Below, one piece after another: positions 52,718 to 61,107 of a DNA stretch of 64,000 nucleotides. Numbering within the stretch: the first letter of the stretch is position 1; every line of letters starts with the position of its first letter. The notes under the pieces were generated by a model that saw only the letters and a program-made list of their open reading frames with translations, was not told the DNA's origin and made no database searches. The stretch spans positions 324,302-388,301 of the forward strand of contig JAAVAP010000013.1 in NCBI GenBank assembly GCA_014804005.1. The letters are read 5' to 3'. Position numbers and translations under genes: made by a program. Source of the DNA: Treponema sp. (GTDB lineage: Bacteria > Spirochaetota > Spirochaetia > Treponematales > Treponemataceae).

Positions 52718-52745
52718 ACTTCCTATAACGCGCATTCTGTCTACC
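52718..52745 (+). other. dif-like XerCD site, right end of prophage
   Basis: Same XerC arm and centre as the left site, but the XerD arm is TTCTGTCTACC instead of TTCTGTAAACA. The shared core is 52718-52740. By topology the right arm here belongs to the chromosome before integration. Confidence 0.85.
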
Positions 52746-52792
52746 AAAACACATGGTTTTTCACGCCTTTCTTTCACTAAAAAATTCCCCAA

Positions 52793-52826
52793 AATAAAAA
52801 AACCTGCGGTTTTCAAACCGCAGGTT
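52793..52826 (-). terminator. Terminator after tRNA-Pro
   Basis: AACCTGCGGTTT and AAACCGCAGGTT form a perfect 12-bp stem with a 2-base loop (52801-52826), followed on the minus strand by a T-rich run. It also shields the prophage from host read-through. Confidence 0.88.
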
Positions 52827-52839
52827 CCTTAAACGTTCG

Positions 52840-52913
52840 TCGGGCTATCGGAATTCGAATCCGAGACCTCTTGCCCCCCAGACAAGCACGCTAACCAGCT
52901 GCGCTATAGCCCG
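52840..52913 (-). tRNA. tRNA-Pro (GGG)
   Basis: Acceptor CGGGCTA/TAGCCCG, anticodon arm CTTGT-CTGGGGG-GCAAG (GGG), T-arm CGGATTCGAATCCG-like, discriminator A. Lies 95 bases from the prophage end. Confidence 0.95.
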
Positions 52914-52924
52914 TTATTGGAATA

Positions 52925-52953
52925 ATAATATCACATTTGAAAAAAAGTTGCAA
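52925..52953 (-). promoter_or_regulatory. tRNA-Pro promoter
   Basis: On the minus strand TTGCAA (52948-52953), 17 bases and TATTAT (52925-52930), 11 bases before the tRNA. Confidence 0.65.
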
Positions 52954-53088
52954 GTGCCCACACTGAACTTTTTTCGAACGCAAAAACAAAATTAAAAAAA
53001 GCGTAAAAAACATCGGCAATTTGATTGCGATCGCAATCGCGCAAAAAGGAACAATGGCAAAACTCAAAGCCCAAAGGCTACGGCGCTG

Positions 53089-54426
53089 CTACCCCCCCCA
53101 TACAGACTCCTGATTCATGAACGCGAAGTGGCGGTAATTTATGCTCATCATAAGCCCCACGCAGAACATTGCAGTCCACATCGAAGAGCCGCCATAAGAA
53201 ATAAAAAGCAGCGGAATTCCTGTAATCGGCATTATTCCCATCACCATTCCGATGTTCACGGTAAAATGAAAGAAAAACATTCCAAGGATTCCGCACGCGA
53301 CATAATACCCGAAACGGTTCGTTGTGCGGCGAATTATCAGAATCATTCTGAACATGAGCACAAAATATAACACAAAAACACCAAGTCCTCCCAAAAAGCC
53401 GGCCTCTTCGGAAAGAATGCTGAAAATGAAGTCCGTGCTTTGTTCGGGAAGGAATCGCAAGTGGCTTTGCGTTCCGCGCAAAAATCCTTTGCCGAAAAGT
53501 CCGCCGGCTCCTATGGCCGTCTTCGACTGGATTATGTTCCAGCCCGCGCCTTGACGGTCGGTGTATGGATCAAGGAAAATTATGAGTCGCTGGATTTGGT
53601 ACGGCTTTAGGACTTTCGCCACGCCGAGCGAGCAAACCATCGCAAAGAACAGAATCGAGCTGACATAAGTTATCCAATAATAATATTGGTTGTGCTTAAA
53701 AAAAAGTTTTCCCAAAAATCCAATCAGAGTTATCGCCCCGAGCCCCGCCGTAAAAAGCACGCGCAGGCGTGAATCCGTGAGCACGCTCAAAATGGCATAA
53801 GTGTGGGATGCGATTTGATCCTGCCAAACCGGAAGAATCGCGATAAAAATCGTGAGCATTCCGAACGAAAGCGTCCAAATTATGTATGTCAGCGGGATTC
53901 CCGCCGAGAAGCACATGAAGAAAAAAATCGGGATATATACGCTCGAAGTGCCCAAGTCCGGCTGAATCAAAATCAGTCCCATCGTAAAGAGCATTATCGC
54001 AAGTCCGATGAAAAACCGATTCCGCTTTTCGAACGCCTCGCTTTTGTGGAAATACCATCCCAAAAAAAGTATGTAGACAACTTTGCCGAATTCCGCGGGC
54101 TGAATTCCGAAGTCGCCGATTCCAATCCAGCTTTTCGCGCCGTTCACGGTCTTTCCGAAAAGCCGAGTTATCACCAAAAGGAAAATCAAAAAGCCGAAAA
54201 TATAGACTATGTAGCGTTCATAGTTGCGATAGTCGCAAACCGCGGCAAAAAAAAGCAGTACGATCCCAAGGCTTGTCCAGATGATTTGCTTAACATATTC
54301 GTTCGTGACCAAAACGCCCTGCTGGTTTATCGCGCTTGAATAGATGAACACGATTCCGAGCGCCGCAAGCAACAGCACGCACAAAAGCATAATCCAATCT
54401 ATGAGGCTGAAAATCTTGATTTTCAT
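53089..54426 (-). CDS. rodA: Rod shape-determining SEDS protein
   Basis: A 445-residue SEDS glycosyltransferase of peptidoglycan with about ten membrane segments. IYSSAINQQG at the start, a loop with VLKPYQIQRLIIFLDPYTD and the final GIPLLFISYGGSSMW match RodA. It works with PBP2 in wall elongation. It ends the mre-mrd cluster, 34 bases after mrdA. Confidence 0.94.
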   Translation of the reverse strand: MKIKIFSLIDWIMLLCVLLLAALGIVFIYSSAINQQGVLVTNEYVKQIIWTSLGIVLLFFAAVCDYRNYERYIVYIFGFLIFLLVITRLFGKTVNGAKSWIGIGDFGIQPAEFGKVVYILFLGWYFHKSEAFEKRNRFFIGLAIMLFTMGLILIQPDLGTSSVYIPIFFFMCFSAGIPLTYIIWTLSFGMLTIFIAILPVWQDQIASHTYAILSVLTDSRLRVLFTAGLGAITLIGFLGKLFFKHNQYYYWITYVSSILFFAMVCSLGVAKVLKPYQIQRLIIFLDPYTDRQGAGWNIIQSKTAIGAGGLFGKGFLRGTQSHLRFLPEQSTDFIFSILSEEAGFLGGLGVFVLYFVLMFRMILIIRRTTNRFGYYVACGILGMFFFHFTVNIGMVMGIMPITGIPLLFISYGGSSMWTAMFCVGLMMSINYRHFAFMNQESVWGG

Positions 54427-54460
54427 TGAAAATCCTCCAAAGAAATTTTGAAGAGCTTCC

Positions 54461-56335
54461 CTACTCCACCCTTGCGCCGCCAGTCCTGTGGTTGTTCACC
54501 CACCACCGCCAGCCGAGGGCATCCACGGCTTCATCGTAGTTTTGTCCCGCGAAGATTCCCTGCATGATTATGTTCGTGGCGTAGGTGGCCCAGGATTCCC
54601 AAACGTTCGCCGCCTCGACGATTGTCGCCACAACTACCCTGTCTTCGGGCGGTCCGTCCCACGGCGCGTAAGCCAAAAGCCACGAGTGCCAGCTGTCCTT
54701 GTAGCCGTTCAATTCGGCGGTGCCAGTCTTGGCCGCCATTTTCACGGCGTTGTTCATAAGTCCGAAACGCGTGGCTCCGTCCGTAACAGTATATCGCAAG
54801 TCGTCCTGGACTTTCTTCCAAATCGCGTCATCCAAATCGCTTTCATGAAGCACTTCCCTTTCCACGCTTTGAATCACTTCGTCCGTGACTGGATCTCGAA
54901 CTTCCTTCAAAATGTGCGGCTTGTATATCACGCCTGAATTCGCCACCATCGCCATCACGTCCGCTACTTGAAGCGGAGTGGCGCGAGTGTAGCCCTGTCC
55001 GATCGAAATGTTCATCGTGTCGCCGCCGAGCCAACGCTCATGGTAGCGTCTTTCCTTCCATTCCATCGACGGGAAGAAACCCTCGGAATGGCTAGGAAGG
55101 TCGATTTCTGTGCTCTGCCCGTAGCCGAACATCATGGCATATTGGCGGATTTTTGAAACGCCAAGTTTTTCAAGCCCAACTTGCCAATAATAAATGTCGC
55201 ACGACTGCGCGAGCGCGTTTTTCAAGTCGAGCCAGCCGTGTCCCGGACGCAGAATCCAGCAGTGCCAAACGCGGCCGCCGTATTCAACTTCGCCCTTGCA
55301 CTGAATTCTCTCGTTTACCGGAAAAGCCTTTTCTGCCAAAATCGCGGCGGACATCACGATTTTGAACGTGGAAGCTGGAGGATACGTGGCGTTCACCGCG
55401 CGGTTCAGAAGAGGATTGTATCGATCTTCGGTGAGCTTGGCATATTCCTGCGCCGCGTTTTCCGAATTGAAAAGGTTCGAGTCAAAATATGGATAAGAAA
55501 CCATCGCGAGAACTTCGCCTGTCGCGGGCTTTAGGACGACCACCGAGCCAATTCGGTTGCCAAGAGCCTTTTCCGCCAATTTTTGGATTTCCGTATCAAT
55601 CGTGAGAACAAGCTTTTTTCCCATTTTTGGCTCGCGGATTGTCGGAGGCTCAGAAAGAATGCGGCCGCGAGCGTCCACCGTGCGTTGCTCCAAGCCGTCC
55701 GTTCCCTGAAGAAGCGAATCGTACTGCCTTTCGATTCCAGCCTTGCCGATGACGCTCGTGCGCGTATATCCGTGGTTGTACAAAACTGAATATTCTTCGC
55801 GCGTGATGTTTCCGGTGTAGCCAAGGATGTGCGAAAAAGATCCTGTCTCGATATAATTCCGCATAGGCTTTGAAGTGTAGCTCACTCCAGGCAAATCGTA
55901 GATGTTTTCGGCGATGTTCGAGATGATGTTGAACGGAACACTGTTTTTCACCGTGATCCTGGAAAAAGAACGCCGCACGTTTTCCGGAATCGCGGAATCG
56001 ATTTCGGACTTCTGCACGTCGAGAAATCCCGCAAGCTTTGAAATAACAGTGTCGTATTCGCCCGCAGGAATTTCGCCAGGAACGACTTCCACCGAAAATG
56101 AATCCGTGTTTATTACAAGCGCGGCATTGTTGTTGCGGTCGTAGATTTCGCCCCGCTGCGCCGTGATTACGGTGTTCCTCGTAGAAATAACGCGCGACTG
56201 CGTCCTGTACGAATCTCCGTGCACCACCTGCATCGAAAAAAGCCGCAAAGTGTAAATCGCGAACACGCACAAAAGCAACGCGGAAAAAACCACGACGACG
56301 ACGGTCTTGCTACGGATTTTGGACTTTTCCGCCAT
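54461..56335 (-). CDS. mrdA: Penicillin-binding protein 2, elongation transpeptidase
   Basis: 624 residues. One N-terminal membrane helix, the pedestal domain, then the transpeptidase with PASTFK (S322, K325), QSCD as S-x-N equivalent and AAKTGTAE. It cross-links peptidoglycan together with RodA. ATG at 56335 has GGAGG upstream and follows the mreD stop by one base. Confidence 0.95.
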   Translation of the reverse strand: MAEKSKIRSKTVVVVVFSALLLCVFAIYTLRLFSMQVVHGDSYRTQSRVISTRNTVITAQRGEIYDRNNNAALVINTDSFSVEVVPGEIPAGEYDTVISKLAGFLDVQKSEIDSAIPENVRRSFSRITVKNSVPFNIISNIAENIYDLPGVSYTSKPMRNYIETGSFSHILGYTGNITREEYSVLYNHGYTRTSVIGKAGIERQYDSLLQGTDGLEQRTVDARGRILSEPPTIREPKMGKKLVLTIDTEIQKLAEKALGNRIGSVVVLKPATGEVLAMVSYPYFDSNLFNSENAAQEYAKLTEDRYNPLLNRAVNATYPPASTFKIVMSAAILAEKAFPVNERIQCKGEVEYGGRVWHCWILRPGHGWLDLKNALAQSCDIYYWQVGLEKLGVSKIRQYAMMFGYGQSTEIDLPSHSEGFFPSMEWKERRYHERWLGGDTMNISIGQGYTRATPLQVADVMAMVANSGVIYKPHILKEVRDPVTDEVIQSVEREVLHESDLDDAIWKKVQDDLRYTVTDGATRFGLMNNAVKMAAKTGTAELNGYKDSWHSWLLAYAPWDGPPEDRVVVATIVEAANVWESWATYATNIIMQGIFAGQNYDEAVDALGWRWWVNNHRTGGARVE

Positions 56336-56336
56336 G

Positions 56337-56846
56337 CTACGGAAGCCTCCTGTCAGGTGCGACAATGAACGAATCAAACGGACGCAAAAGCCTGAAGACT
56401 ATCGGCGTGAAAACCGTGTTCAGCGCAAGTTCCAGCACGAAAACCGAAGAAAAAATGTGGTAATGATTTACGTGCCGAGGAAAAAGCAAAGAGATTCCGT
56501 ATATCAACGCGGCCTTCGCGAGCGTCGCAAGAAATCCCGCCACCATGTTCACGAAAAAACTCTGGTAGTTCATCAAGTTGTGAAAAATTCCGCCTGCGTA
56601 GCCAAGTATTGTCCGCACGACGCACGACATTCCAAACGGCGCACCCGAAAGCAAATCCAGCAAAAGTCCGCCTGCGAAGCCCATCGTCTGCCCCGCCACT
56701 TTTCCGTTCCGAACAGAAAAGTAAAGCACGAACATCATCACGAAATCGGGAAACGCGGGGAAAAAAGAAATGTTCGCGAGCAGAGCGCTTTCCAAAAGCA
56801 CAAAAAAAATCAGACAGAGGATGCCGGAAACATACGACCTAATCAT
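56337..56846 (-). CDS. mreD: Rod shape-determining protein MreD
   Basis: 169 residues with five or six membrane segments, as expected of the small MreD component of the elongasome. GGGGAGGG lies before the ATG at 56846; it overlaps the mreC stop by 8 bases. Identity rests on hydrophobic pattern and on its place between mreC and mrdA. Confidence 0.9.
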   Translation of the reverse strand: MIRSYVSGILCLIFFVLLESALLANISFFPAFPDFVMMFVLYFSVRNGKVAGQTMGFAGGLLLDLLSGAPFGMSCVVRTILGYAGGIFHNLMNYQSFFVNMVAGFLATLAKAALIYGISLLFPRHVNHYHIFSSVFVLELALNTVFTPIVFRLLRPFDSFIVAPDRRLP

Positions 56847-57717
56847 CGCCGCCCTCCCCTTTGAATTTGTCGTTGAAACGCCCTTGATCCACGACAATCA
56901 CAGTCTCGAGCCTCGAAAAGTCAATTATCGGAGAAATCTCGATCGCAAGAGAATTGTCATATTCAAGAACGCGCGTACTGGAAATTGTCCCGATCGGAAT
57001 GTCCGCAGGATAGTTTTCGTTCTCGCCGCTCGTCACCACCACATCGCCGAAATGCAGCTCGTCGATCACGTGCTTTTTTATGTAGTCCAAATCAAGAGGA
57101 AGCATGTCAGAGCCGTTTCCCGAAACCAAGCCTATGTCTCGCGTGTTTTGGATTCGCGCCGAAATCGTGCAGTTGAAATCGAAAAGCGGCATTATCTGCG
57201 CCGTCGTGTATCCGACAGAAACGACTTTTCCAACTATTCCGACGCTTCCGTTCTGAATGGCGATTGCCGGCATATTCTTTTTTATTCCATGTCGGCTTCC
57301 CTTGTCCACGACGAGCACGGTATATAGATTGTCCGCGCCGCGCGAAATTATGTTCGCGGGATAGTTCTTATTCTCAAGACTGCGCGAGAATTCCAGCTGC
57401 TCCTTTAGCCGCGCGTTTTCCTTGCGGATTTCCATGTTAGTGCGCTGCATATACTCGTAGTCCTTGAGCTTTTCCACGAGCAAGTCATATTCCTTGTGAA
57501 GCTTCGAAAGTTCGCTCACCGCCGCCACGGAATTCTTCGCCGCGCTAACCACCACCCCGATTCCCTTTTGCGCCGCGGAAAGCACGTTGAATCCGATTTC
57601 CCTGAAATTCAGGATGAAACCGCCGGTGGAAAAAGCGGTCATCGCGCACGAGATTGCGAGCAATATCGCAAGGAGGAATTCCGAAAAATAGGAAACGAAA
57701 AACGGCTTTTTTTGCAT
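56839..57717 (-). CDS. mreC: Rod shape-determining protein MreC
   Basis: 292 residues: one N-terminal membrane helix, a coiled coil (ELSKLHKEYDLLVEKLKDYEY...), and the periplasmic beta-barrel domain with SRHGIKKNMPAI. It connects MreB to the wall synthases. Starts one base after the mreB stop. Confidence 0.94.
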   Translation of the reverse strand: MQKKPFFVSYFSEFLLAILLAISCAMTAFSTGGFILNFREIGFNVLSAAQKGIGVVVSAAKNSVAAVSELSKLHKEYDLLVEKLKDYEYMQRTNMEIRKENARLKEQLEFSRSLENKNYPANIISRGADNLYTVLVVDKGSRHGIKKNMPAIAIQNGSVGIVGKVVSVGYTTAQIMPLFDFNCTISARIQNTRDIGLVSGNGSDMLPLDLDYIKKHVIDELHFGDVVVTSGENENYPADIPIGTISSTRVLEYDNSLAIEISPIIDFSRLETVIVVDQGRFNDKFKGEGGDD

Positions 57718-57718
57718 G

Positions 57719-58747
57719 CTATATGTTTAGGTTGTCGTAAACCGAACGATCGCTCGACATGTCCTTGAAAAGCTCGAACGCCTCGCCCGCGCCCAAAGCG
57801 ACACATTCCAAAGGCTTTTCCACCAAAATGACGGGAACGTTCGTTTCCTTGGAAATGAGCTTTGGAAGCCCTTTCAGCATCGAGCCGCCACCCGTCATAA
57901 CGATTCCCCGCTCGATTATGTCCGCAGCGAGTTCCGGCGGAGTGTGCCCGAGCGTGTTCTTGATTTCCTCGACAATCATGTTCACAGGACCTTTGAGAGC
58001 CTCGCGCACTTCCACGCTGTCAATCTCAAGCCTTCGAGGAAGTCCGTTCGAAGCGTCCGCGCCCTTTATTTCCATCTTTTCGATGCTTCGGTCGGAAGAA
58101 GCGTTGCCGATTTCAATTTTGAGCCGTTCAGCCGTCTGCTGGCCGATTACAAGCCCGAATTTCTGCTGAATATGCTTTACAATCGCCTCGTCGAATTTGT
58201 TTCCGCCCACACGAATCGATGACGTTATTACCATGCCGCCGAGCGAAATTACAGAAATTTCAGCCGTTCCGCCGCCGATGTCGCAAACCATGTGGCCGGC
58301 CGGCTCGTAAATCGGAATTTTCGCGCCGATTGCCGCCGCGAGGCTTTCCGGAATCACTTCCACTTCGCGAGCGCCCGCCTTGAGAGCGGCCTCGATTACA
58401 GCGCGTTTTTCCACTTCCGTGATGCACGAAGGGATTCCTATTTTCATTCGTGTAGAAGTGAAAAACCTGTGGCGCGGAATTATTTTTGCGATGAAATATT
58501 TTATCATTTTTTCGCAGCTGTCGATGTCCGCGATAACGCCGTCTGCGAGCGGACGCGTAGCGATGATGTTGTTCGGAGTTTTCCAAAGCATCCTCTTCGC
58601 TTCCGCGCCGACCGCCACTACCCGGCTCGTGCCTTTTTCCACGGCCACCACCGAAGGCTCGTCGATTACGATTCCCTTTCCGCGCACGTATATGAGCGTG
58701 TTGCAAGTTCCCAAGTCGATTCCTATATCAGTTACAAAATGACCCAA
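57719..58747 (-). CDS. mreB: Actin-like cell-shape protein MreB
   Basis: 342 residues. IGIDLGTCNTLIYVRGKG is the phosphate-1 loop and CDIGGGTAEISVISLGG the phosphate-2 loop of the actin fold. I place the start at a TTG at 58747 (GHFVTDIGID) because GGAGG lies 6 bases upstream. An in-frame ATG at 58801 would lie inside the TPR gene. Confidence 0.95.
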   Translation of the reverse strand: MGHFVTDIGIDLGTCNTLIYVRGKGIVIDEPSVVAVEKGTSRVVAVGAEAKRMLWKTPNNIIATRPLADGVIADIDSCEKMIKYFIAKIIPRHRFFTSTRMKIGIPSCITEVEKRAVIEAALKAGAREVEVIPESLAAAIGAKIPIYEPAGHMVCDIGGGTAEISVISLGGMVITSSIRVGGNKFDEAIVKHIQQKFGLVIGQQTAERLKIEIGNASSDRSIEKMEIKGADASNGLPRRLEIDSVEVREALKGPVNMIVEEIKNTLGHTPPELAADIIERGIVMTGGGSMLKGLPKLISKETNVPVILVEKPLECVALGAGEAFELFKDMSSDRSVYDNLNI

Positions 58748-58763
58748 TCTCAGCCTCCATTGA

Positions 58764-59726
58764 CTACCGATAATATTGAATTTTGCCGAGCGCGTCGGCA
58801 TGATTCACCTGGATTCTCAAAGTTTTTCTCCATTCGGCGCGAGCCTTCGCCAAATTTCCGCGAGACTCGTACACAAGCCCAAGCCCGTAATGGGCATCCG
58901 CCGAATTGTCGTTCTTTTCGATGATCGCCTCGAATTCTTTTTCCGCTCCGTCGAAATCGTCTTCGCCAAGCAGAATGTTTCCCAAAAGCGCGCGGCTTCT
59001 CATCACGAGGAAGTCGTCGTCCGAACGCTGGATTATCCTGAAAAGATATTGCTTCGCCGTGGCGGGCTGCTCGCCCTTGAAATATTGTTCGGCGATAGCA
59101 AGAAGAAGCGTGTCGCTTTCCCGCACCAAAAGTGCCTCGCTGAACGCCGCGATGCTTTGCGTCGTCATTCCCAACTGCGCGTAGCAAAGCCCCAAATATT
59201 CCGAAATATCGTCAGACTCGTAGCCCGAATCCTTCGCAAGCAAAAGATATCGCACCGCCATGTCCGCGTAATAATGATACGAAAAAATCGAATTCTTGTA
59301 AAAATAAGACTTGCCGAGCATATAATAGATTTGTGGAAGCGTCCTTTCCTTGGCGTGCATCGCCGCAAGACGGAGCGCGCGCACCGCCTCGTCGATAAAG
59401 CTCTGAGCCTGCGCTGGAACTGTCGCCGCCAGCGCAAGATAGAACGCCGCATATCCGCGATAAGTGAGCGCGGTGTTGTTGTCGAACGGATTTTTTTCCA
59501 AAAGCGCGCCCGAAATATTGTAGACGGCCTCGTAGTCGTAGACCTTCCAATTGTCCTTGAGCATCGCGATCGAAGGATTCGTGTGGATGCGCTTTGATAT
59601 CGAACGGTACAAAAAAAGCGAGCCGACGGACAAAACTGCCAGCGCGAACATTCCGCCGAGCAAAAATGGGAGAAGCCTGTTCCTGTTCTTTCCAACCGTC
59701 CTGTACGCCTTTTGCGCCCTTTTCAT
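58764..59726 (-). CDS. Membrane-anchored TPR protein
   Basis: 320 residues. One membrane helix (LLPFLLGGMFALAVLSVGSLFLY) near the N-terminus, then about six TPR-like helical pairs; the last (ADAHYGLGLVYESRGNLAKARAEWRKTLRI) is canonical. A conserved treponemal neighbour of mreB; probably a scaffold, function unknown. ATG at 59726 preceded by GGGTGGGGAA. Confidence 0.82.
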   Translation of the reverse strand: MKRAQKAYRTVGKNRNRLLPFLLGGMFALAVLSVGSLFLYRSISKRIHTNPSIAMLKDNWKVYDYEAVYNISGALLEKNPFDNNTALTYRGYAAFYLALAATVPAQAQSFIDEAVRALRLAAMHAKERTLPQIYYMLGKSYFYKNSIFSYHYYADMAVRYLLLAKDSGYESDDISEYLGLCYAQLGMTTQSIAAFSEALLVRESDTLLLAIAEQYFKGEQPATAKQYLFRIIQRSDDDFLVMRSRALLGNILLGEDDFDGAEKEFEAIIEKNDNSADAHYGLGLVYESRGNLAKARAEWRKTLRIQVNHADALGKIQYYR

Positions 59727-59748
59727 TTCCCCACCCAATATATAAAAA

Positions 59749-60137
59749 CGGAAAAGAAACGGTAAGCCGGGTTCTGGCTGGCGGAATTCCGCCAATGGCC
59801 ATCTATCTGAATTTTCGGTCGCCCGAAAATTTTAGCGGTCTACCCGCGGCAAGACCCGGAAATGCCGCCGCTTCTTGACCTTGCTCCAAATGAGGCTTGC
59901 AATGCACCGCACGTTGCCGAGCGGCCGGTGTGCTCTTACCACGCCTTTTCACCATCGCCCGCCGAAACGGGCAGTATGTTTTCTGTTGCGCTCTCTGTGA
60001 ATTTCAAAATTTTCGCAAAGCGATTCTCTTGAAATCCCCCGGTTATTGCCCGGCATTCTTTCCGGCGGAGCCCGGACTTTTCCTCGCCGCAAGACGATTT
60101 CATCATCAACCTGCGGCACGGCCATGTTTCTTTTCCG
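59749..60137 (-). ncRNA. rnpB: RNase P RNA, catalytic subunit
   Basis: On the minus strand, GAGGAAAAGTCCGGGCTC near the 5' end and CAGAACCCGGCTTACCG near the 3' end are the conserved RNase P RNA signatures. P1 is a perfect 12-bp stem between CGGAAAAGAAAC and its complement. The 3' strand of P1 runs into five T (complement of 59744-59748), so P1 may double as a terminator. About 389 bases. It sits 11 bases after the zinc-ribbon gene stop and 22 bases before the TPR start. Confidence 0.92.
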
Positions 60138-60148
60138 CGAATTTCAAG

Positions 60149-61039
60149 CTAATCTTCTTCCTCGCTTTCCTCTTCCTCTTCTTCCTCGTCGTATTCCGAT
60201 TTTTCGAATTCGTCGTCTTCGATTTCGTCCTCTTTTTCGTCATCCTCGTCGAATTCATCGTCAAGATCAAGGAGGCTTCCCGCGTCATTCATCGCGAAGT
60301 ATTCTTCCTCGTCTTCCTTCGTTTCCTGATAAAACAGAATTCGGCTGCAATATGGGCAGAATAAAATCTTCTCGCCGTCATGGACTTCGTTGGCGAACTG
60401 CGCCGGCAAAATCATGTGGCATCCGCCGCACACGCCGCCTTTCACCGCGACAATTCCTTCGCTGTTGCGCTGGATTATTCTTTGGAATTTGTAGACGATT
60501 TCCTGGTCAAGACCGGGAGCGATGGCGGCTTCCTTTTTTTCGAGCGCGGAAAGTTCCTTCCTGAGGCTGTTCGTTTCCTTGTCGAGCGACGCGCGCGCCT
60601 CGTTCAATTCTTTTTCCTGCAACTCAATCCAATTTTCATCCGCCTTGATATTCTCATTGAGCTCGGCGAAATTGCCGTCCACTTTTTGTAGCTCGCGGCG
60701 GAGCGCGCTCTCGCGTTCGGTGGCTTCGGCAATCTGCTTGTCCAAAATTTCGTATTCGCGATGGGTGGAAATGCTGTCCATTCCCTTTTCGCCCGCCTCG
60801 CGCGATTTCACGGCTTCTTCAAGATGATCTTTTATCTCGGAAATTCTTTCCTTGAGAGCCTCGTACTTTGAATTCTTTTCGATGTATTCTTTTTTGAGAC
60901 GGGACAAAAGTTCTTCCTGCGAACCGAGCTGTTTCGGAGCTTCCTCGATTTTGCGTTTCAGCGCGTATTTTTGCGCGAGGATGTCCTGAAGCTTTTTGAG
61001 GCTTTCGAGAACTTCGTTCATTTCAAGTGTTTTTTCCAT
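60149..61039 (-). CDS. Coiled-coil zinc-ribbon protein (CT398/CdsZ-like)
   Basis: 296 residues: a long antiparallel coiled coil (1-180), a C-terminal zinc ribbon CGGCHMILP...FCPYCSRIL, then a 60-residue acidic tail made largely of Asp and Glu. The family is of uncertain role, possibly a chaperone or nucleic-acid-associated factor. The acidic tail is unusual. GGGGAA precedes the ATG. Conserved next to rpoD. Confidence 0.88.
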   Translation of the reverse strand: MEKTLEMNEVLESLKKLQDILAQKYALKRKIEEAPKQLGSQEELLSRLKKEYIEKNSKYEALKERISEIKDHLEEAVKSREAGEKGMDSISTHREYEILDKQIAEATERESALRRELQKVDGNFAELNENIKADENWIELQEKELNEARASLDKETNSLRKELSALEKKEAAIAPGLDQEIVYKFQRIIQRNSEGIVAVKGGVCGGCHMILPAQFANEVHDGEKILFCPYCSRILFYQETKEDEEEYFAMNDAGSLLDLDDEFDEDDEKEDEIEDDEFEKSEYDEEEEEEESEEED

Positions 61040-61107
61040 TTATTTCCCCTAAAAAAAATCAATTCAATTCCAAATATTTTACCAAAAATCGAAATAAATT
61101 GCAAGCA

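Larger units (their letters stand above)
46176..52745 (-). mobile_element. Integrated microvirus (gokushovirus-type) prophage at dif
   Basis: A complete-looking single-stranded DNA phage genome of about 6.5 kb between two 28-bp dif-like sites that share their first 23 bases. All protein genes lie on the minus strand. Recognisable products are the major capsid protein, DNA pilot protein, internal scaffold, HUH Rep and a VP5-like protein, in the order VP2, unknown, Rep, VP5, VP1, lipoprotein, VP3. It has no integrase, so host XerC/XerD recombination is the likely route, as known for other dif-integrated microviruses. No gene is visibly broken. Confidence 0.92.
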
